Source: Bacteroidales bacterium
GTDB taxonomy: Bacteria; Bacteroidota; Bacteroidia; Bacteroidales; UBA932
Direction of reading: 5' to 3'
NCBI GenBank assembly: GCA_017962165.1
Contig: JAGCVW010000024.1
Coordinates: forward strand, 1-52,682
Length of the DNA stretch: 52,682 bases
Both the position numbers and the translations under genes were made by a program. Under the pieces are notes generated by a model. It ran no database searches, was not told where the DNA came from, and saw only the letters and a list, made by a program, of their open reading frames with translations. Positions 25,467 through 34,588 of the stretch are shown one piece after another. Numbering within the stretch: the stretch's first letter is position 1; every line of letters begins with the position of its first letter.

Positions 25467-26318
25467 ATGCGCCTGGCTCAGTTCCAGAAGAAAGCGACAG
25501 CGGACCTCAATGGGATTTATCCCGAACCGGAGGCCCGGAACATCGTGGCCCTGCTCCTGGAGGACAGGTTCGGCATCCGGAGTTACACCGCAGTAACGGA
25601 ACCCGACCTCGAAATCGAAACCGCGCAGCTCGAAGACGACCTGGAGCGCCTGAAAGCCTCTGAACCCATCCAATACGTCCTCGGCCATACCGAATTCTAC
25701 GGGCGCCGCTTTCGCGTCACGCCTGATGTCCTGATTCCCCGTCCCGAGACGGAAGAGCTCGTCGAAGCGGTGCTGAGATGCCCGGTGGCAGCCGGGCATG
25801 ACCCAAGCATCCTGGATCTCTGCACCGGCAGCGGCTGCATAGCATGGACGCTGGCGCTGGAGATCCCCGACAGCACGGTAGTTGGAGTGGACATCTCACC
25901 GGAGGCCCTGAGAATTGCCCGCAACCAGTTCTCCTCGCCGCGCGTGCGCTTCGTGAAAGCGGACGTGCTTAACCTGATCGGGAATCATGACAAATACGAC
26001 ATCATCGTCAGCAACCCGCCCTACGTGCTGGAGAGCGAAAAGGCGCAGATGCGCCGCAACGTGCTTGACTACGAACCGGAGCTGGCGCTGTTCGTCCCGG
26101 ACGACGATCCGCTGAGGTTCTACAAGGCTCTCGTAAATATCGCCAAAAACCATCTTGCCCCCGGCGGCTTCGGCATCTTCGAGGCGAACAGCCGTTTCTG
26201 CGGCGAAATTGCAGAACTCCTGAAGCCTTGTTTTACCGACATAAATATCTTGAAAGACATTTCGGGAAGAGAGCGTTTCGTCTCTTTCAGAAATGCCGAA
26301 AAAAAGATAACTTTGTAG
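25467..26318 (+). CDS. prmC: Release-factor glutamine methyltransferase
   Basis: PrmC (HemK) methylates the GGQ glutamine of the peptide release factors. The 283-residue product has an N-terminal helical domain and the linker PIQYVLGHTEFYGR (67-80). The SAM-binding motif is ILDLCTGSGCIA (115-126), and the catalytic NPPY is at residues 183-186. The length is standard. The gene starts three bases after the ddl stop. The promoter for the GH97 gene lies inside its last codons. Confidence 0.96.
   Translation: MRLAQFQKKATADLNGIYPEPEARNIVALLLEDRFGIRSYTAVTEPDLEIETAQLEDDLERLKASEPIQYVLGHTEFYGRRFRVTPDVLIPRPETEELVEAVLRCPVAAGHDPSILDLCTGSGCIAWTLALEIPDSTVVGVDISPEALRIARNQFSSPRVRFVKADVLNLIGNHDKYDIIVSNPPYVLESEKAQMRRNVLDYEPELALFVPDDDPLRFYKALVNIAKNHLAPGGFGIFEANSRFCGEIAELLKPCFTDINILKDISGRERFVSFRNAEKKITL
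26308..26315 (+). promoter_or_regulatory. -7 box for GH97, inside the end of prmC
   Basis: TAACTTTG overlaps the last codons of prmC and leaves 21 bases to the ATG at 26337. Confidence 0.6.
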
Positions 26319-26336
26319 ACTGTCGCATTACACTGC

Positions 26337-28292
26337 ATGAAAAAGATATTTGCTGCCATCGTCCTTCTGAGCCTCGCATCGCTGGTGCAGGCGAAAGATT
26401 TCAAGGTCGCCAGCCCCTCGGGCGAGCTTAAGGTGACCGTTTCCGTCACGGATTCGACCAGATATACCCTCGAAGTCAAGGGCGTGACGGTCCTGAAGGA
26501 TTGTGCGATAGCAATGGAACTGGAGGACGGAAGGGTCCTCGGAGTCGGCAGCAAAATCCGCAAGGACACCCGCGGCAGCAGGACCGAGTCCATCTACGCA
26601 CATCTCTACCGCCAGGCCTCGTTCGAAGCGGCCTACAACTACATCCGCCTCAGCTACGACGGCGACTATATCCTTCAGTTCAGGGCCTACAACGACGGCG
26701 TGGCTTACCGCTTCGTCACCTCCTTCGCCGACGACATCGAAGTCAAGAACGAGACGGTAGAGTTCAATTTCGCAGACAAGTACCCCCTCATAATCCCCAT
26801 GGTCCCCAAGAGGGAAGACCGCTACGAAACCTCCTTCGAGGCGACCTACACGGAGACTGAGGTCGGCCACCCGAGCGAAGACCTCGCCTTCCTGCCCTGC
26901 GTGGTCAGGGTCCCGGAAGTGGGCAACGTCATGCTGATGGAATCCGACGTCGAGGATTATCCCGGCATGTTCGTCAAGCCCACGTCCCGCGGCCTCACCT
27001 CGGAGTTCCCTCCGATTCCTACCGGCTACCATTATGTCACCGGCGGAGCGGCCCGCCCTACCGGCTACGGCAGCGTCATCGCCCGCACGAAGGGCTCGCG
27101 CAGCTACCCGTGGCGCATCGCGGCCTATGCCCCCGAAGACAAGGACCTCCCGACCAACAACATGGTCTACCAGACCGCAAGCCCCTCCAAACTCGACGAC
27201 GTAAGCTGGATTGAGCCCGGCCATTCGACATGGGACTGGTGGAACGCATCGCTCCTGTGGGGCGTCGGCTTCAAGTCCGGCATCAACACCGAGACCTACA
27301 AGTACCACATCGACTTCGCCGAGAAATTCGGCATCGAGTACGTCATAGTGGACGACGGCTGGTACAAGAACTTCGATCCGCTACAGCAGGCCGACGGAAT
27401 CGACATCAAGGAGATTTGCGGGTATGCCCAGGAATCGAACGTAAAGGTGATCCTCTGGATGGCCTACACTCCCTTCCTTGCCAATGCCGAGCAGATCTGC
27501 GATTACTATTCGAGGCTCGGAGTCGCCGGCTTCAAGATCGACTTCTTCGACGGCCAGTATCAGCCGATAGTAAGCCAGATCTACGAAATCGCCGAGATCA
27601 CCTCCCGTTACCGCCTTATCGTCGACCTCCATGGCACTAAACCTACCGGCCTGAACAGGACCTACCCGAACGTCGTGAACTTCGAGGGCGTTTTCGGCCT
27701 GGAGAACTGCAAATGGAGCACGATCGACGTAGACATGCCCCGCAACCAGGTCAGCCTGCCGTATATGCGCATGGCCGCCGCCCCCATCGACTTCACCCAG
27801 GGCGCGATGCGCAACGGTTCCCGCGGCGAGTACGCGATGAACTTCAACTACCCTATGAGCCAGGGAACCAGGGCCTGCCAGATAGCCATGTACATAGTCT
27901 ACGACTCGCCTCTGGTAATGTTCTGCGACAGCCCTTCGGCCTACCTCGAAGACCCGCAGACCGTCGAATTCATAATGTCCATCCCTCCCGTGTTCGATTC
28001 CACCGAAATACTTGACGGCAGGATAGGCGAGTTCATCGTCACCAAGCGCGAAAAGGCAGGGAAGTACTACATCGGCGCCATGACCAACTGGGACGAGCGC
28101 GACATCCAGCTCAACCTGGACTTCCTCCCCAAGGGTGAATGGACGGTCAGCATCTACCACGACGGCGTCAACGCCGACATCATCGGAAAGGACCACATAA
28201 TCGAGACCCTCGAAGTCAGCGACGGCGCCTCCCTTGGCGTTCACCTGGCTCCCGGAGGCGGATTCGCTATGATAATCGAAAAGAAACAATAA
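26337..28292 (+). CDS. GH97 family glycoside hydrolase, probably retaining
   Basis: A secreted alpha-glycosidase of 651 residues with a signal peptide (cut after VQA, about residue 19). The GH97 layout is complete: N-terminal beta-super-sandwich to about 280, (beta/alpha)8 barrel to about 560 (HSTWDWWNASLLWGVG, VIVDDGWY, GFKIDFFDG), and a small C-terminal beta domain. The Asp402 in KIDFFD lies where the retaining GH97 enzymes have their nucleophile, which favours an alpha-galactosidase-like retaining mechanism over the inverting SusB type. This assignment rests on one motif. There is no SusC/SusD pair next to it. galE follows after four bases, which fits release and use of galactose. Confidence 0.9.
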   Translation: MKKIFAAIVLLSLASLVQAKDFKVASPSGELKVTVSVTDSTRYTLEVKGVTVLKDCAIAMELEDGRVLGVGSKIRKDTRGSRTESIYAHLYRQASFEAAYNYIRLSYDGDYILQFRAYNDGVAYRFVTSFADDIEVKNETVEFNFADKYPLIIPMVPKREDRYETSFEATYTETEVGHPSEDLAFLPCVVRVPEVGNVMLMESDVEDYPGMFVKPTSRGLTSEFPPIPTGYHYVTGGAARPTGYGSVIARTKGSRSYPWRIAAYAPEDKDLPTNNMVYQTASPSKLDDVSWIEPGHSTWDWWNASLLWGVGFKSGINTETYKYHIDFAEKFGIEYVIVDDGWYKNFDPLQQADGIDIKEICGYAQESNVKVILWMAYTPFLANAEQICDYYSRLGVAGFKIDFFDGQYQPIVSQIYEIAEITSRYRLIVDLHGTKPTGLNRTYPNVVNFEGVFGLENCKWSTIDVDMPRNQVSLPYMRMAAAPIDFTQGAMRNGSRGEYAMNFNYPMSQGTRACQIAMYIVYDSPLVMFCDSPSAYLEDPQTVEFIMSIPPVFDSTEILDGRIGEFIVTKREKAGKYYIGAMTNWDERDIQLNLDFLPKGEWTVSIYHDGVNADIIGKDHIIETLEVSDGASLGVHLAPGGGFAMIIEKKQ

Positions 28293-28296
28293 CGCT

Positions 28297-29319
28297 ATGG
28301 CAAAAAAGACTGTACTCGTTTCGGGCGGCGCCGGATACATCGGCAGCCACGTCACCGTCGAACTCGACGCGGCTGGCTACGACGTAGTTATCGCCGACAA
28401 TTTCTCCAACTGTGACCGCACCAACTACAAAGGAGTGTGCGAAATCACCGGGAAGCAACTCCCTCTGATCGAGATGGACTTCTGCGACCTCGACAAGGTC
28501 CGCAAGCTCTTCGACACGCACAAGATCGATGCGGTTATCCATTTCGCAGCGTTCAAGGCGGTGGGAGAGTCGGTCGACGACCCGCTCAAGTACTATGTCA
28601 ACAACCTGGTATCGTTCCTTAATATCCTCCAGGTAGCCCGCGACAAGGGCTGCAACGTCCTGTTCTCCTCATCGGCTACCGTCTACGGCGAGCCGGAGAA
28701 GCTCCCGGTCAGTGAACTGTCCGAGCGCAAGCCTTCGACTTCGCCTTACGGCAACACCAAACAGATGTGCGAGGATTTCCTCCGCGACTGCGTGAAGGCT
28801 TACCCTAACATCAAGGGTATCGCGCTGCGTTACTTCAACCCCATCGGCGCGCACCCGTCCGCCCTCATCGGCGAACTCCCGCGCGGAATTCCCAACAACC
28901 TGGTCCCGTTCATTACTCAGACCGCTATCGGAAAGCGTGAGTGCCTGAGCGTCTTCGGCAACGACTATCCTACTCCCGACGGAACCTGCCTGCGCGACTT
29001 CATCGACATCATCGACCTCGCCAAGGCCCATGTCTTCGCCGTGACCCGCATGCTCGACGGAAAGATGGAGCAGAATTACGAAATCTTCAATATCGGAACG
29101 GGCCGCCCCGTCAGCGTGATGGAACTCATCACCACCTTCGAGAAGGTCAACAACCTGAAGCTCAACTACAAAATCGCCCCGAGGCGCCCCGGCGATGTCA
29201 TGTCCGTCTGGTGCGACCCGTTAATCGGAGAAAAGAAACTCGGCTGGAAGGCGCAGCGCACCCTCGACGAGACCCTCGCTTCCGCCTGGGCCTGGGAAAA
29301 GCATTTAGCTGGTAAATAG
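28297..29319 (+). CDS. galE: UDP-glucose 4-epimerase
   Basis: This short-chain dehydrogenase-type epimerase interconverts UDP-glucose and UDP-galactose. The 340 residues include the NAD-binding GGAGYIGSH near residue 10, the catalytic Ser in SSSATVYGEP (near 125-135) and the YGNTK Tyr-Lys pair (near 150). FNIGTGRPVSVMEL and RRPGDV mark the C-terminal substrate domain. It sits directly after the GH97 gene in the same orientation. The 3' end is followed by a long inverted repeat shared with the convergent pepT. Confidence 0.95.
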   Translation: MAKKTVLVSGGAGYIGSHVTVELDAAGYDVVIADNFSNCDRTNYKGVCEITGKQLPLIEMDFCDLDKVRKLFDTHKIDAVIHFAAFKAVGESVDDPLKYYVNNLVSFLNILQVARDKGCNVLFSSSATVYGEPEKLPVSELSERKPSTSPYGNTKQMCEDFLRDCVKAYPNIKGIALRYFNPIGAHPSALIGELPRGIPNNLVPFITQTAIGKRECLSVFGNDYPTPDGTCLRDFIDIIDLAKAHVFAVTRMLDGKMEQNYEIFNIGTGRPVSVMELITTFEKVNNLKLNYKIAPRRPGDVMSVWCDPLIGEKKLGWKAQRTLDETLASAWAWEKHLAGK

Positions 29320-29326
29320 CAGAATT

Positions 29327-29433
29327 GCAAAAAGCAGGCAGGTACTTTTTCGTCCATTTGCCCGGACTAGGGTCGCTCCCAAACGCGTAGCGTCATTGAG
29401 CGATAGGACGAAAAAGTACCTGCCTGTTTTTGC
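29327..29433. repeat. 28-bp inverted repeat with a 50-base loop between galE and pepT
   Basis: The arms 29327-29355 and 29406-29433 are complementary except for one inserted G. They include CAGGCAGGTACTTTTTCGTCC on the left. The loop of 50 bases carries GGGTCGCTCCC followed by CGCGTAGC, close to the motif seen at 14708 and 15155. The position between convergent genes suits a two-way terminator, but the arms are much longer than that needs. Confidence 0.8.
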
Positions 29434-29442
29434 TTATTAATA

Positions 29443-30663
29443 CTATCCTACGTACAAGCCTATAATGTTCAGAATGACATTGTAGGCTTTTTGCATTGAT
29501 TCGACGGGAACCCACTCCATTTTGCCGTGGAAGTTCAGGCCGCCCGCGAAAATGTTCGGGCAGGGCAGCCCCATGAACGAGAGGTTGGCGCCGTCGGTGC
29601 CGCCGCGTATTGGCTGGACCTTGGGCTTCACGCCCGCCTTCTCCATGGCCTTCATGGCAATCTCGACTATCCTGTAGTGCGGCTCCACCTGTTTGCGCAT
29701 GTTGTAGTACTGGTGGCGTATCTCGACTGTAGCCGTGCCCTCGCCGTACTTGGCGTTGATCTTGTCCGCGCACTGACGCATGACCTCTTTCTGGTGTTCG
29801 TGCTTCTCCAGGTCGTGCTCGCGCAGGATGTAGGAGAAGGTGCACTCCTCTACCGTGCCCTTATATGAAATGAGGTGGTAGAATCCCTCGTAGCCCTCGG
29901 TGAGTTCAGGCTTCTGGTCTGCGGGAAGAAGCGCGTTGAACTCCATGCCGATCAGGATGGCGTTCTTCATCTTGCCCTTTGCGTAGCCCGGGTGGACGTT
30001 GCGGCCCTGGATGCGGACGGTAGCGGCCGCGGCGTTGAAGTTCTCAAACTCCAGCTCGCCTACCTCGCCCCCGTCCATAGTGTACGCATAAGCCGCATCG
30101 AAACGAGCGACGTCGAACTTCGCCACGCCGCGGCCTATCTCCTCGTCGGGGGTGAAGCCGATGCGGATGGGGCCGTGCTTGAACTCGGGATGCTTGACTA
30201 TGTACTCAACCGCGGCCATGATCTCGGCTACTCCGGCTTTGTCGTCGGCGCCCAGCAGGGTAGTTCCGTCGGTGGTGATGAGCGTTTCGCCCTTATGGCT
30301 CAGGAGTTCCGGGAATTCGGCCGGATCGAGGAAGAGGCCCGGCATGCCCTTAAGGGCGATGGGGGAGCCGTCGTAGTCCGGGACGATCTGCGGCCGGACA
30401 TTCTCGCCGGAAGCGTCAGGTGACGTGTCGACATGGGCGATAAAGCCGACGGCGGGGATGTCGCCGGCGGTATTGGCAGGTATCTTGGCCATCACGTAGC
30501 CGTACTCGTCGAGACTGGCCTCGACGCCCATTTCCTGCAGCTCGCTGCAAAGGAGTTTAAGGAGGTTGAACTGTTTTGCCGTGCTCGGCTGGCTCTCCGA
30601 CTCTTCGTTGGACTGGGTATCTATCGCGACATAGCGCAGGAATCTGTCTTTAATGCTTTCCAT
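29443..30663 (-). CDS. pepT: Peptidase T, tripeptide aminopeptidase
   Basis: A cytosolic M20-family zinc aminopeptidase of 406 residues that removes the N-terminal residue from tripeptides. The metal-site motifs GFIAHVDTSPDASG (about 73-86), TTLLGADDKAGVAEI (about 134-148), GFTPDEEIGRG and the C-terminal RGGTDGANLSFMGLPCPN are all present. The lid domain lies between about 210 and 320. The start overlaps the end of the OstA-like gene by 14 bases, so translation is probably coupled, an odd functional partner for LPS transport. The length is normal and the reading frame is clean. Confidence 0.96.
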   Translation of the reverse strand: MESIKDRFLRYVAIDTQSNEESESQPSTAKQFNLLKLLCSELQEMGVEASLDEYGYVMAKIPANTAGDIPAVGFIAHVDTSPDASGENVRPQIVPDYDGSPIALKGMPGLFLDPAEFPELLSHKGETLITTDGTTLLGADDKAGVAEIMAAVEYIVKHPEFKHGPIRIGFTPDEEIGRGVAKFDVARFDAAYAYTMDGGEVGELEFENFNAAAATVRIQGRNVHPGYAKGKMKNAILIGMEFNALLPADQKPELTEGYEGFYHLISYKGTVEECTFSYILREHDLEKHEHQKEVMRQCADKINAKYGEGTATVEIRHQYYNMRKQVEPHYRIVEIAMKAMEKAGVKPKVQPIRGGTDGANLSFMGLPCPNIFAGGLNFHGKMEWVPVESMQKAYNVILNIIGLYVG

Positions 30664-33244
30664 GCTTTTTCTCCTTCAGCTTTTTCTGCCTGTAGTACTT
30701 GATGTATTTGTCCAGGATTTCCTGATCCTTCTGTTCTTCGGCCTTCGCCGCGTCTATCTCCTTCTGCTTCTTCGCGCGGGCTTTCTCCTCGGCCATGCGG
30801 GCTTTCTCTTCGGCTTTGGCGGCGTCGCGCGCATCGAGGATGGCCCACCGCGCTTCGCGCGCCTCGGCCCTCGCCTTCCTGCGCGCGGCGTTCCTTTCGC
30901 GCCACTCCCTGAACTTCTGGCCGAAGGTCTTCTTAACCGGTTGTTCAGGCGCGGACACGACGCTCAGTGAATCGCGGACTGCGAGCGAATCGCCGAGTGC
31001 AAGGGAATCGGGCAGCGCAAGCGAATCAAGCACGGCCAGAGAATCGACCGGCTGGAGCGAATCGGCCGTGGCCTTGAGTTCCTTGTCCAGTTCCGCAATC
31101 TCTTTCTGCAGTTTTGTGTCGGGGGATATGCGCTCAGAAGGCTTCTTCGGGTGGCTCTTGTGGCTCTCGTCGATTGCGGCGTAGACGCTCTTTATGTAGC
31201 CGGGGAAATAGATGTCTGTCTGCTTGAACTTTGCGCGCGGATGTTTGGCGTACTTGGCCCTTTCCGACTTGCGGACCGTAAGGGTAGTGATGCTTGTCTT
31301 GCCTGTCGGCTTGAGTTCAGGCACCCACTTGAAGCCCTTCATGCGCCGCTCCGACTGCGGGAATTGGACCACCGGGTAAGCGTCGTTCTTGGGACTGTCA
31401 AAATAGTGGATGCGGTCGATGGTACCGTCGACGAAGGTGCCGCAGAGCATCTTGCTCTCGACTTTGTTGACCGTAGAGAGCCTTCCATTCTCTTCGAGGT
31501 AGAAGATGGCGTTGGCTCCGCCTATGGCATCGAACCTGGTCAGCGCGGCTGTGCTGTCGAAGTATGCCATGACCTCGGCGCCTCTGATCTGGTCGAACAG
31601 GACCGAGTCTTCCTGGGTCACGATCATGGCGTTGGACATCAGGCTCGCGCGGTCGACGCCGCCGTTCCTGATCAGGACGTTGAGGCTGTCGGAGTAGTAC
31701 TGCCGGCGGCCTTCGTTCCAGACGATCGGATCGAGGTAGAAGCGCGCGATCGAGTCGAGGTCGGTGTAGCGTAGCGAATCGCAGCGCACCTGCATGTCCT
31801 GGCGGTAGATCTTGACGCCCCGCAGGCCGATGGCAAAACCTATCTTGGTCGTGTCCGGAGGCGGGATGTTCGCCAGCGAGTCGGCGCGCGCAATCGAATC
31901 CCTCAGCGCCATGGCCGCAGAATCCAGCGGCATGGACAGCGAGTCCGAAGGTGCGGTCAGCGTGTCGGCCGGCTCAGTCTCAGCGGCCGATGTCGACCGC
32001 TTAGCATCTCCCGGGAGCAAAAGGGGATCCCTCGGAGTGCCGTCCGTATCGCCCCCGGCCACGCCTGGAGTCTTGTCCAGCGGCGAGCGTCCGGCCATTC
32101 CGGCACGCCCGGCCTTGGTCGCCTCCTTGCGCTCGGAGGCCTCTTTGGCCTTCTTGGCCGCTTCCTCGGCGGCCTTGCGGCGGTATTCGCCAACCGCGTC
32201 GGTCATGATCTCGCTAAGGCGCGTCTCGGCCTGCTTGACCTCCTTGTCGGGGATGTCGCAGCGCCTGACGGTATAGTAGATGATGGTGTCGGCTCCGAAG
32301 TAGAGCGTGTCTTTGTAGTCCGAGTCCTGGTCGGTGATTGCGACTGCGGCTTCGTTGATCATGGTCACCCGCGCCACCGAGTCCTCGTAGAGGAGGTACT
32401 TCGCTACTGCGGAGGTATGGTGCGAGCTGTCCTGGAGCTGGACGTTGCCCAGCAGCTTGACGTTGGTGACATTGCGGTAGTAGTAGAGCGTGTCGCTCCA
32501 TGTCTCCTGGTTCTTGGAGGTCGCATGGACCTTGCCCGTGAAGAAGAAGGTCTCCGCGCCCCTGTTGTACCATCCGCGGCTGGCGGAGAGCATGTTGTCG
32601 TCTTTCCAGAAGTCGATGTAGTCGTTGAAGGTGGCGCGCTCCAGGTCGGTCCGGTAGTGCAGCGAGGAGGTCTTGATGAACACGGAGTCCGTGTACATGT
32701 TCACGTCACCCGTGAAGGTGAACAGGTGAGCCTTGGAGTCGTAAGTGCCGTCTATGCTCTCGATGATCTGGCCGTCCTTGTCCTTCATCGCCGCGCCCTG
32801 GGCGAACACGGCAACACTGTCCTTGGTGTTGTAGTCGAGATAGCGCGTGCGCAGGATGTTGTTCTCCTTATCCACGAGCTGGACTACACTGCCGCGGAAC
32901 TCCGCGAGGTTCTTGTCGACGAAGTAGTCCAGGGTCTCGCTGGTCAGGACGGTCCCTTCCTGCATCAGTTTGACATGGCCCTTGGCGTTGATGATGTTGT
33001 CGGCAACCCTCCATAGGGCGGTATCGCAGATAAGATAGGTGTCGTTGTGGAGGAACTTGGCGTCGATGGCTTTTCTGTAGGCCTTGTCTTCTTCGTCGGT
33101 GATGATCTGCACCGATGTGGCCTTGATAAGTCGCACCACGTCGCCCTTCTGCGCGGGTTTGGGCCCGGCAGAAGCGCTGAATAGGGCGAGCGCGAGGCCC
33201 GCCGCCAGCATGATGACTCCTATTTTCTTATCTTTTCCGACCAT
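30650..33244 (-). CDS. OstA/LptA-like LPS-transport protein
   Basis: An 864-residue exported protein with a signal segment near residues 9-27. The N-terminal 330 residues are repeated beta strands of the OstA/LptA jelly-roll type, as in FLHNDTYLICDTALWR and ETLDYFVDKNLAEFRGSV, which bind lipid A between the inner and outer membranes. The middle is a Thr/Ser/Asp-rich segment. A second OstA-like part follows (about 460-640). The last 150 residues are highly charged, with Ala/Glu/Lys/Arg repeats likely to form a long helix. Short LptA proteins have about 180 residues, so this is the large Bacteroidetes form. The start overlaps the SurA gene by 25 bases. Confidence 0.85.
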   Translation of the reverse strand: MVGKDKKIGVIMLAAGLALALFSASAGPKPAQKGDVVRLIKATSVQIITDEEDKAYRKAIDAKFLHNDTYLICDTALWRVADNIINAKGHVKLMQEGTVLTSETLDYFVDKNLAEFRGSVVQLVDKENNILRTRYLDYNTKDSVAVFAQGAAMKDKDGQIIESIDGTYDSKAHLFTFTGDVNMYTDSVFIKTSSLHYRTDLERATFNDYIDFWKDDNMLSASRGWYNRGAETFFFTGKVHATSKNQETWSDTLYYYRNVTNVKLLGNVQLQDSSHHTSAVAKYLLYEDSVARVTMINEAAVAITDQDSDYKDTLYFGADTIIYYTVRRCDIPDKEVKQAETRLSEIMTDAVGEYRRKAAEEAAKKAKEASERKEATKAGRAGMAGRSPLDKTPGVAGGDTDGTPRDPLLLPGDAKRSTSAAETEPADTLTAPSDSLSMPLDSAAMALRDSIARADSLANIPPPDTTKIGFAIGLRGVKIYRQDMQVRCDSLRYTDLDSIARFYLDPIVWNEGRRQYYSDSLNVLIRNGGVDRASLMSNAMIVTQEDSVLFDQIRGAEVMAYFDSTAALTRFDAIGGANAIFYLEENGRLSTVNKVESKMLCGTFVDGTIDRIHYFDSPKNDAYPVVQFPQSERRMKGFKWVPELKPTGKTSITTLTVRKSERAKYAKHPRAKFKQTDIYFPGYIKSVYAAIDESHKSHPKKPSERISPDTKLQKEIAELDKELKATADSLQPVDSLAVLDSLALPDSLALGDSLAVRDSLSVVSAPEQPVKKTFGQKFREWRERNAARRKARAEAREARWAILDARDAAKAEEKARMAEEKARAKKQKEIDAAKAEEQKDQEILDKYIKYYRQKKLKEKKHGKH

Positions 33245-34584
33245 CCGGCACGCGAGAAGTCACAGTCCTTGAACATGGGATCGATGACTATGTGTGTTTC
33301 CGATATCTTTTTGTCGATGAACTTGTTTATCGCCTCCATCTGCTTGGTGTTTTCGACCAGGCCGTAGAGTTCGTTGTAGTCGGTCTCGAACGAAGCGGTG
33401 TGCGAGGGCACTATCTTGTCCAGACGTATGATTTTGTAGACCAGGTTGCCGTTTCGGCCTTCGTTGTCAGTGGACTCCACCGGCTCGGAAATCTGCCCGG
33501 GCTCGAGCTTGGAGATGACCGCCCAGTCGGCCGGCTTGATCTGGTCCTTGTCGAAGTAGGCCGAGCCTGTGCCGGGATCGGCCATCTGTCCGCCGTTGGT
33601 CCGGGAGGCCTTGTCCTGGCTATAGAGGCGGGCCGCAGTCTCGAAGCTGATATCCGTCGTGTCGATAAGGGCCCTCAGGCTGTCGAGCCTGGCGAACGCC
33701 TTCTCGCGGTCTGACGAGGTGTACCTGGGCTTGATGAGGATGTGGCGGGCGTTGAACATGTCGCCCTTCTTCTCGATAATCTGGATGAGGTGGAAGCCGT
33801 CCGGGGTCTCGACGGTATTCGATACCATGCCCACCTTCAGTGACATGGCAGCGTCTGAGAACTGGGGCCAGAACATGGTCTTCGAGGCCATTCCGAGCTC
33901 GCCGCCCCTCTTCGCCGACTCGATGTCGTCGGAGTACAGGCGCGCGAGGGTGGAGAACTTCTCGCCGGCGATGATCCTCTCGCGGAGTTCGAGCAGCTTC
34001 TCCTTGGCCGCCAGCTTCGCGGCCTCTACGTCGGGGTAGACGCAGATCTGGCTCATCTGGTATTTGGCGGGGATGACGGGAAGATTGGCCACGTCGGCCG
34101 TGTCTACATACTGCCTGATGTCGTAGGGGGTGATTTCAGGGATGTTCCTGGCGATCTCCTGCTGCTCCTGCTGGGTCAGCGACATCTCTTCGAACTGCCT
34201 GTTCCACTCCTGGCGGAGTTTGTAAATAGGCTTGCCGAAGTACTCCTCGACCTTTTCGTCGCCGCCCAGGGCGGTCCTGATCTCATCGATGTGCTGGTTG
34301 AGCTGGACTCCTACCATTTCCTTGTTGACCGTAAGGGAGTCGACCCTGGCCTGCATGAGGAGGAGCTTGCTCTGGAGGATGTTTTCGAGTATCTCACAGC
34401 GGAGGTTCTGGTCAGACGCGTAGCCGCGCGCCCTCATCGTGCTGACTTCCTGCTCCAGGTCCGACAGGCTCACGAATTCGCCGCCGATCACGGCCACCGT
34501 CTTGTCGATGAGGCCGCTGTATTTCTGGGCTCCGAGGGAGAGGCAAATCAGGGCGAGCGAGACGCCCGCAAGTATTTTCTTCAT
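33220..34584 (-). CDS. surA: SurA-like periplasmic peptidyl-prolyl isomerase
   Basis: A 454-residue outer-membrane-protein chaperone with a signal peptide (about 1-19) and an N-terminal helical SurA_N region (LIDKTVAVIGGEFVSLSDLEQE). Two parvulin domains follow (about 170-275 and 275-390). The first has SDDIESAKRGGELGMASKTMFWPQF and the second ARHILIKPRY. It escorts unfolded beta-barrel proteins to the assembly machine. It starts four bases after the upstream lipoprotein stop and overlaps the OstA-like gene. The operon therefore combines barrel folding and LPS transport. Confidence 0.93.
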   Translation of the reverse strand: MKKILAGVSLALICLSLGAQKYSGLIDKTVAVIGGEFVSLSDLEQEVSTMRARGYASDQNLRCEILENILQSKLLLMQARVDSLTVNKEMVGVQLNQHIDEIRTALGGDEKVEEYFGKPIYKLRQEWNRQFEEMSLTQQEQQEIARNIPEITPYDIRQYVDTADVANLPVIPAKYQMSQICVYPDVEAAKLAAKEKLLELRERIIAGEKFSTLARLYSDDIESAKRGGELGMASKTMFWPQFSDAAMSLKVGMVSNTVETPDGFHLIQIIEKKGDMFNARHILIKPRYTSSDREKAFARLDSLRALIDTTDISFETAARLYSQDKASRTNGGQMADPGTGSAYFDKDQIKPADWAVISKLEPGQISEPVESTDNEGRNGNLVYKIIRLDKIVPSHTASFETDYNELYGLVENTKQMEAINKFIDKKISETHIVIDPMFKDCDFSRAGWSEKIRK

Positions 34585-34588
34585 TTCG

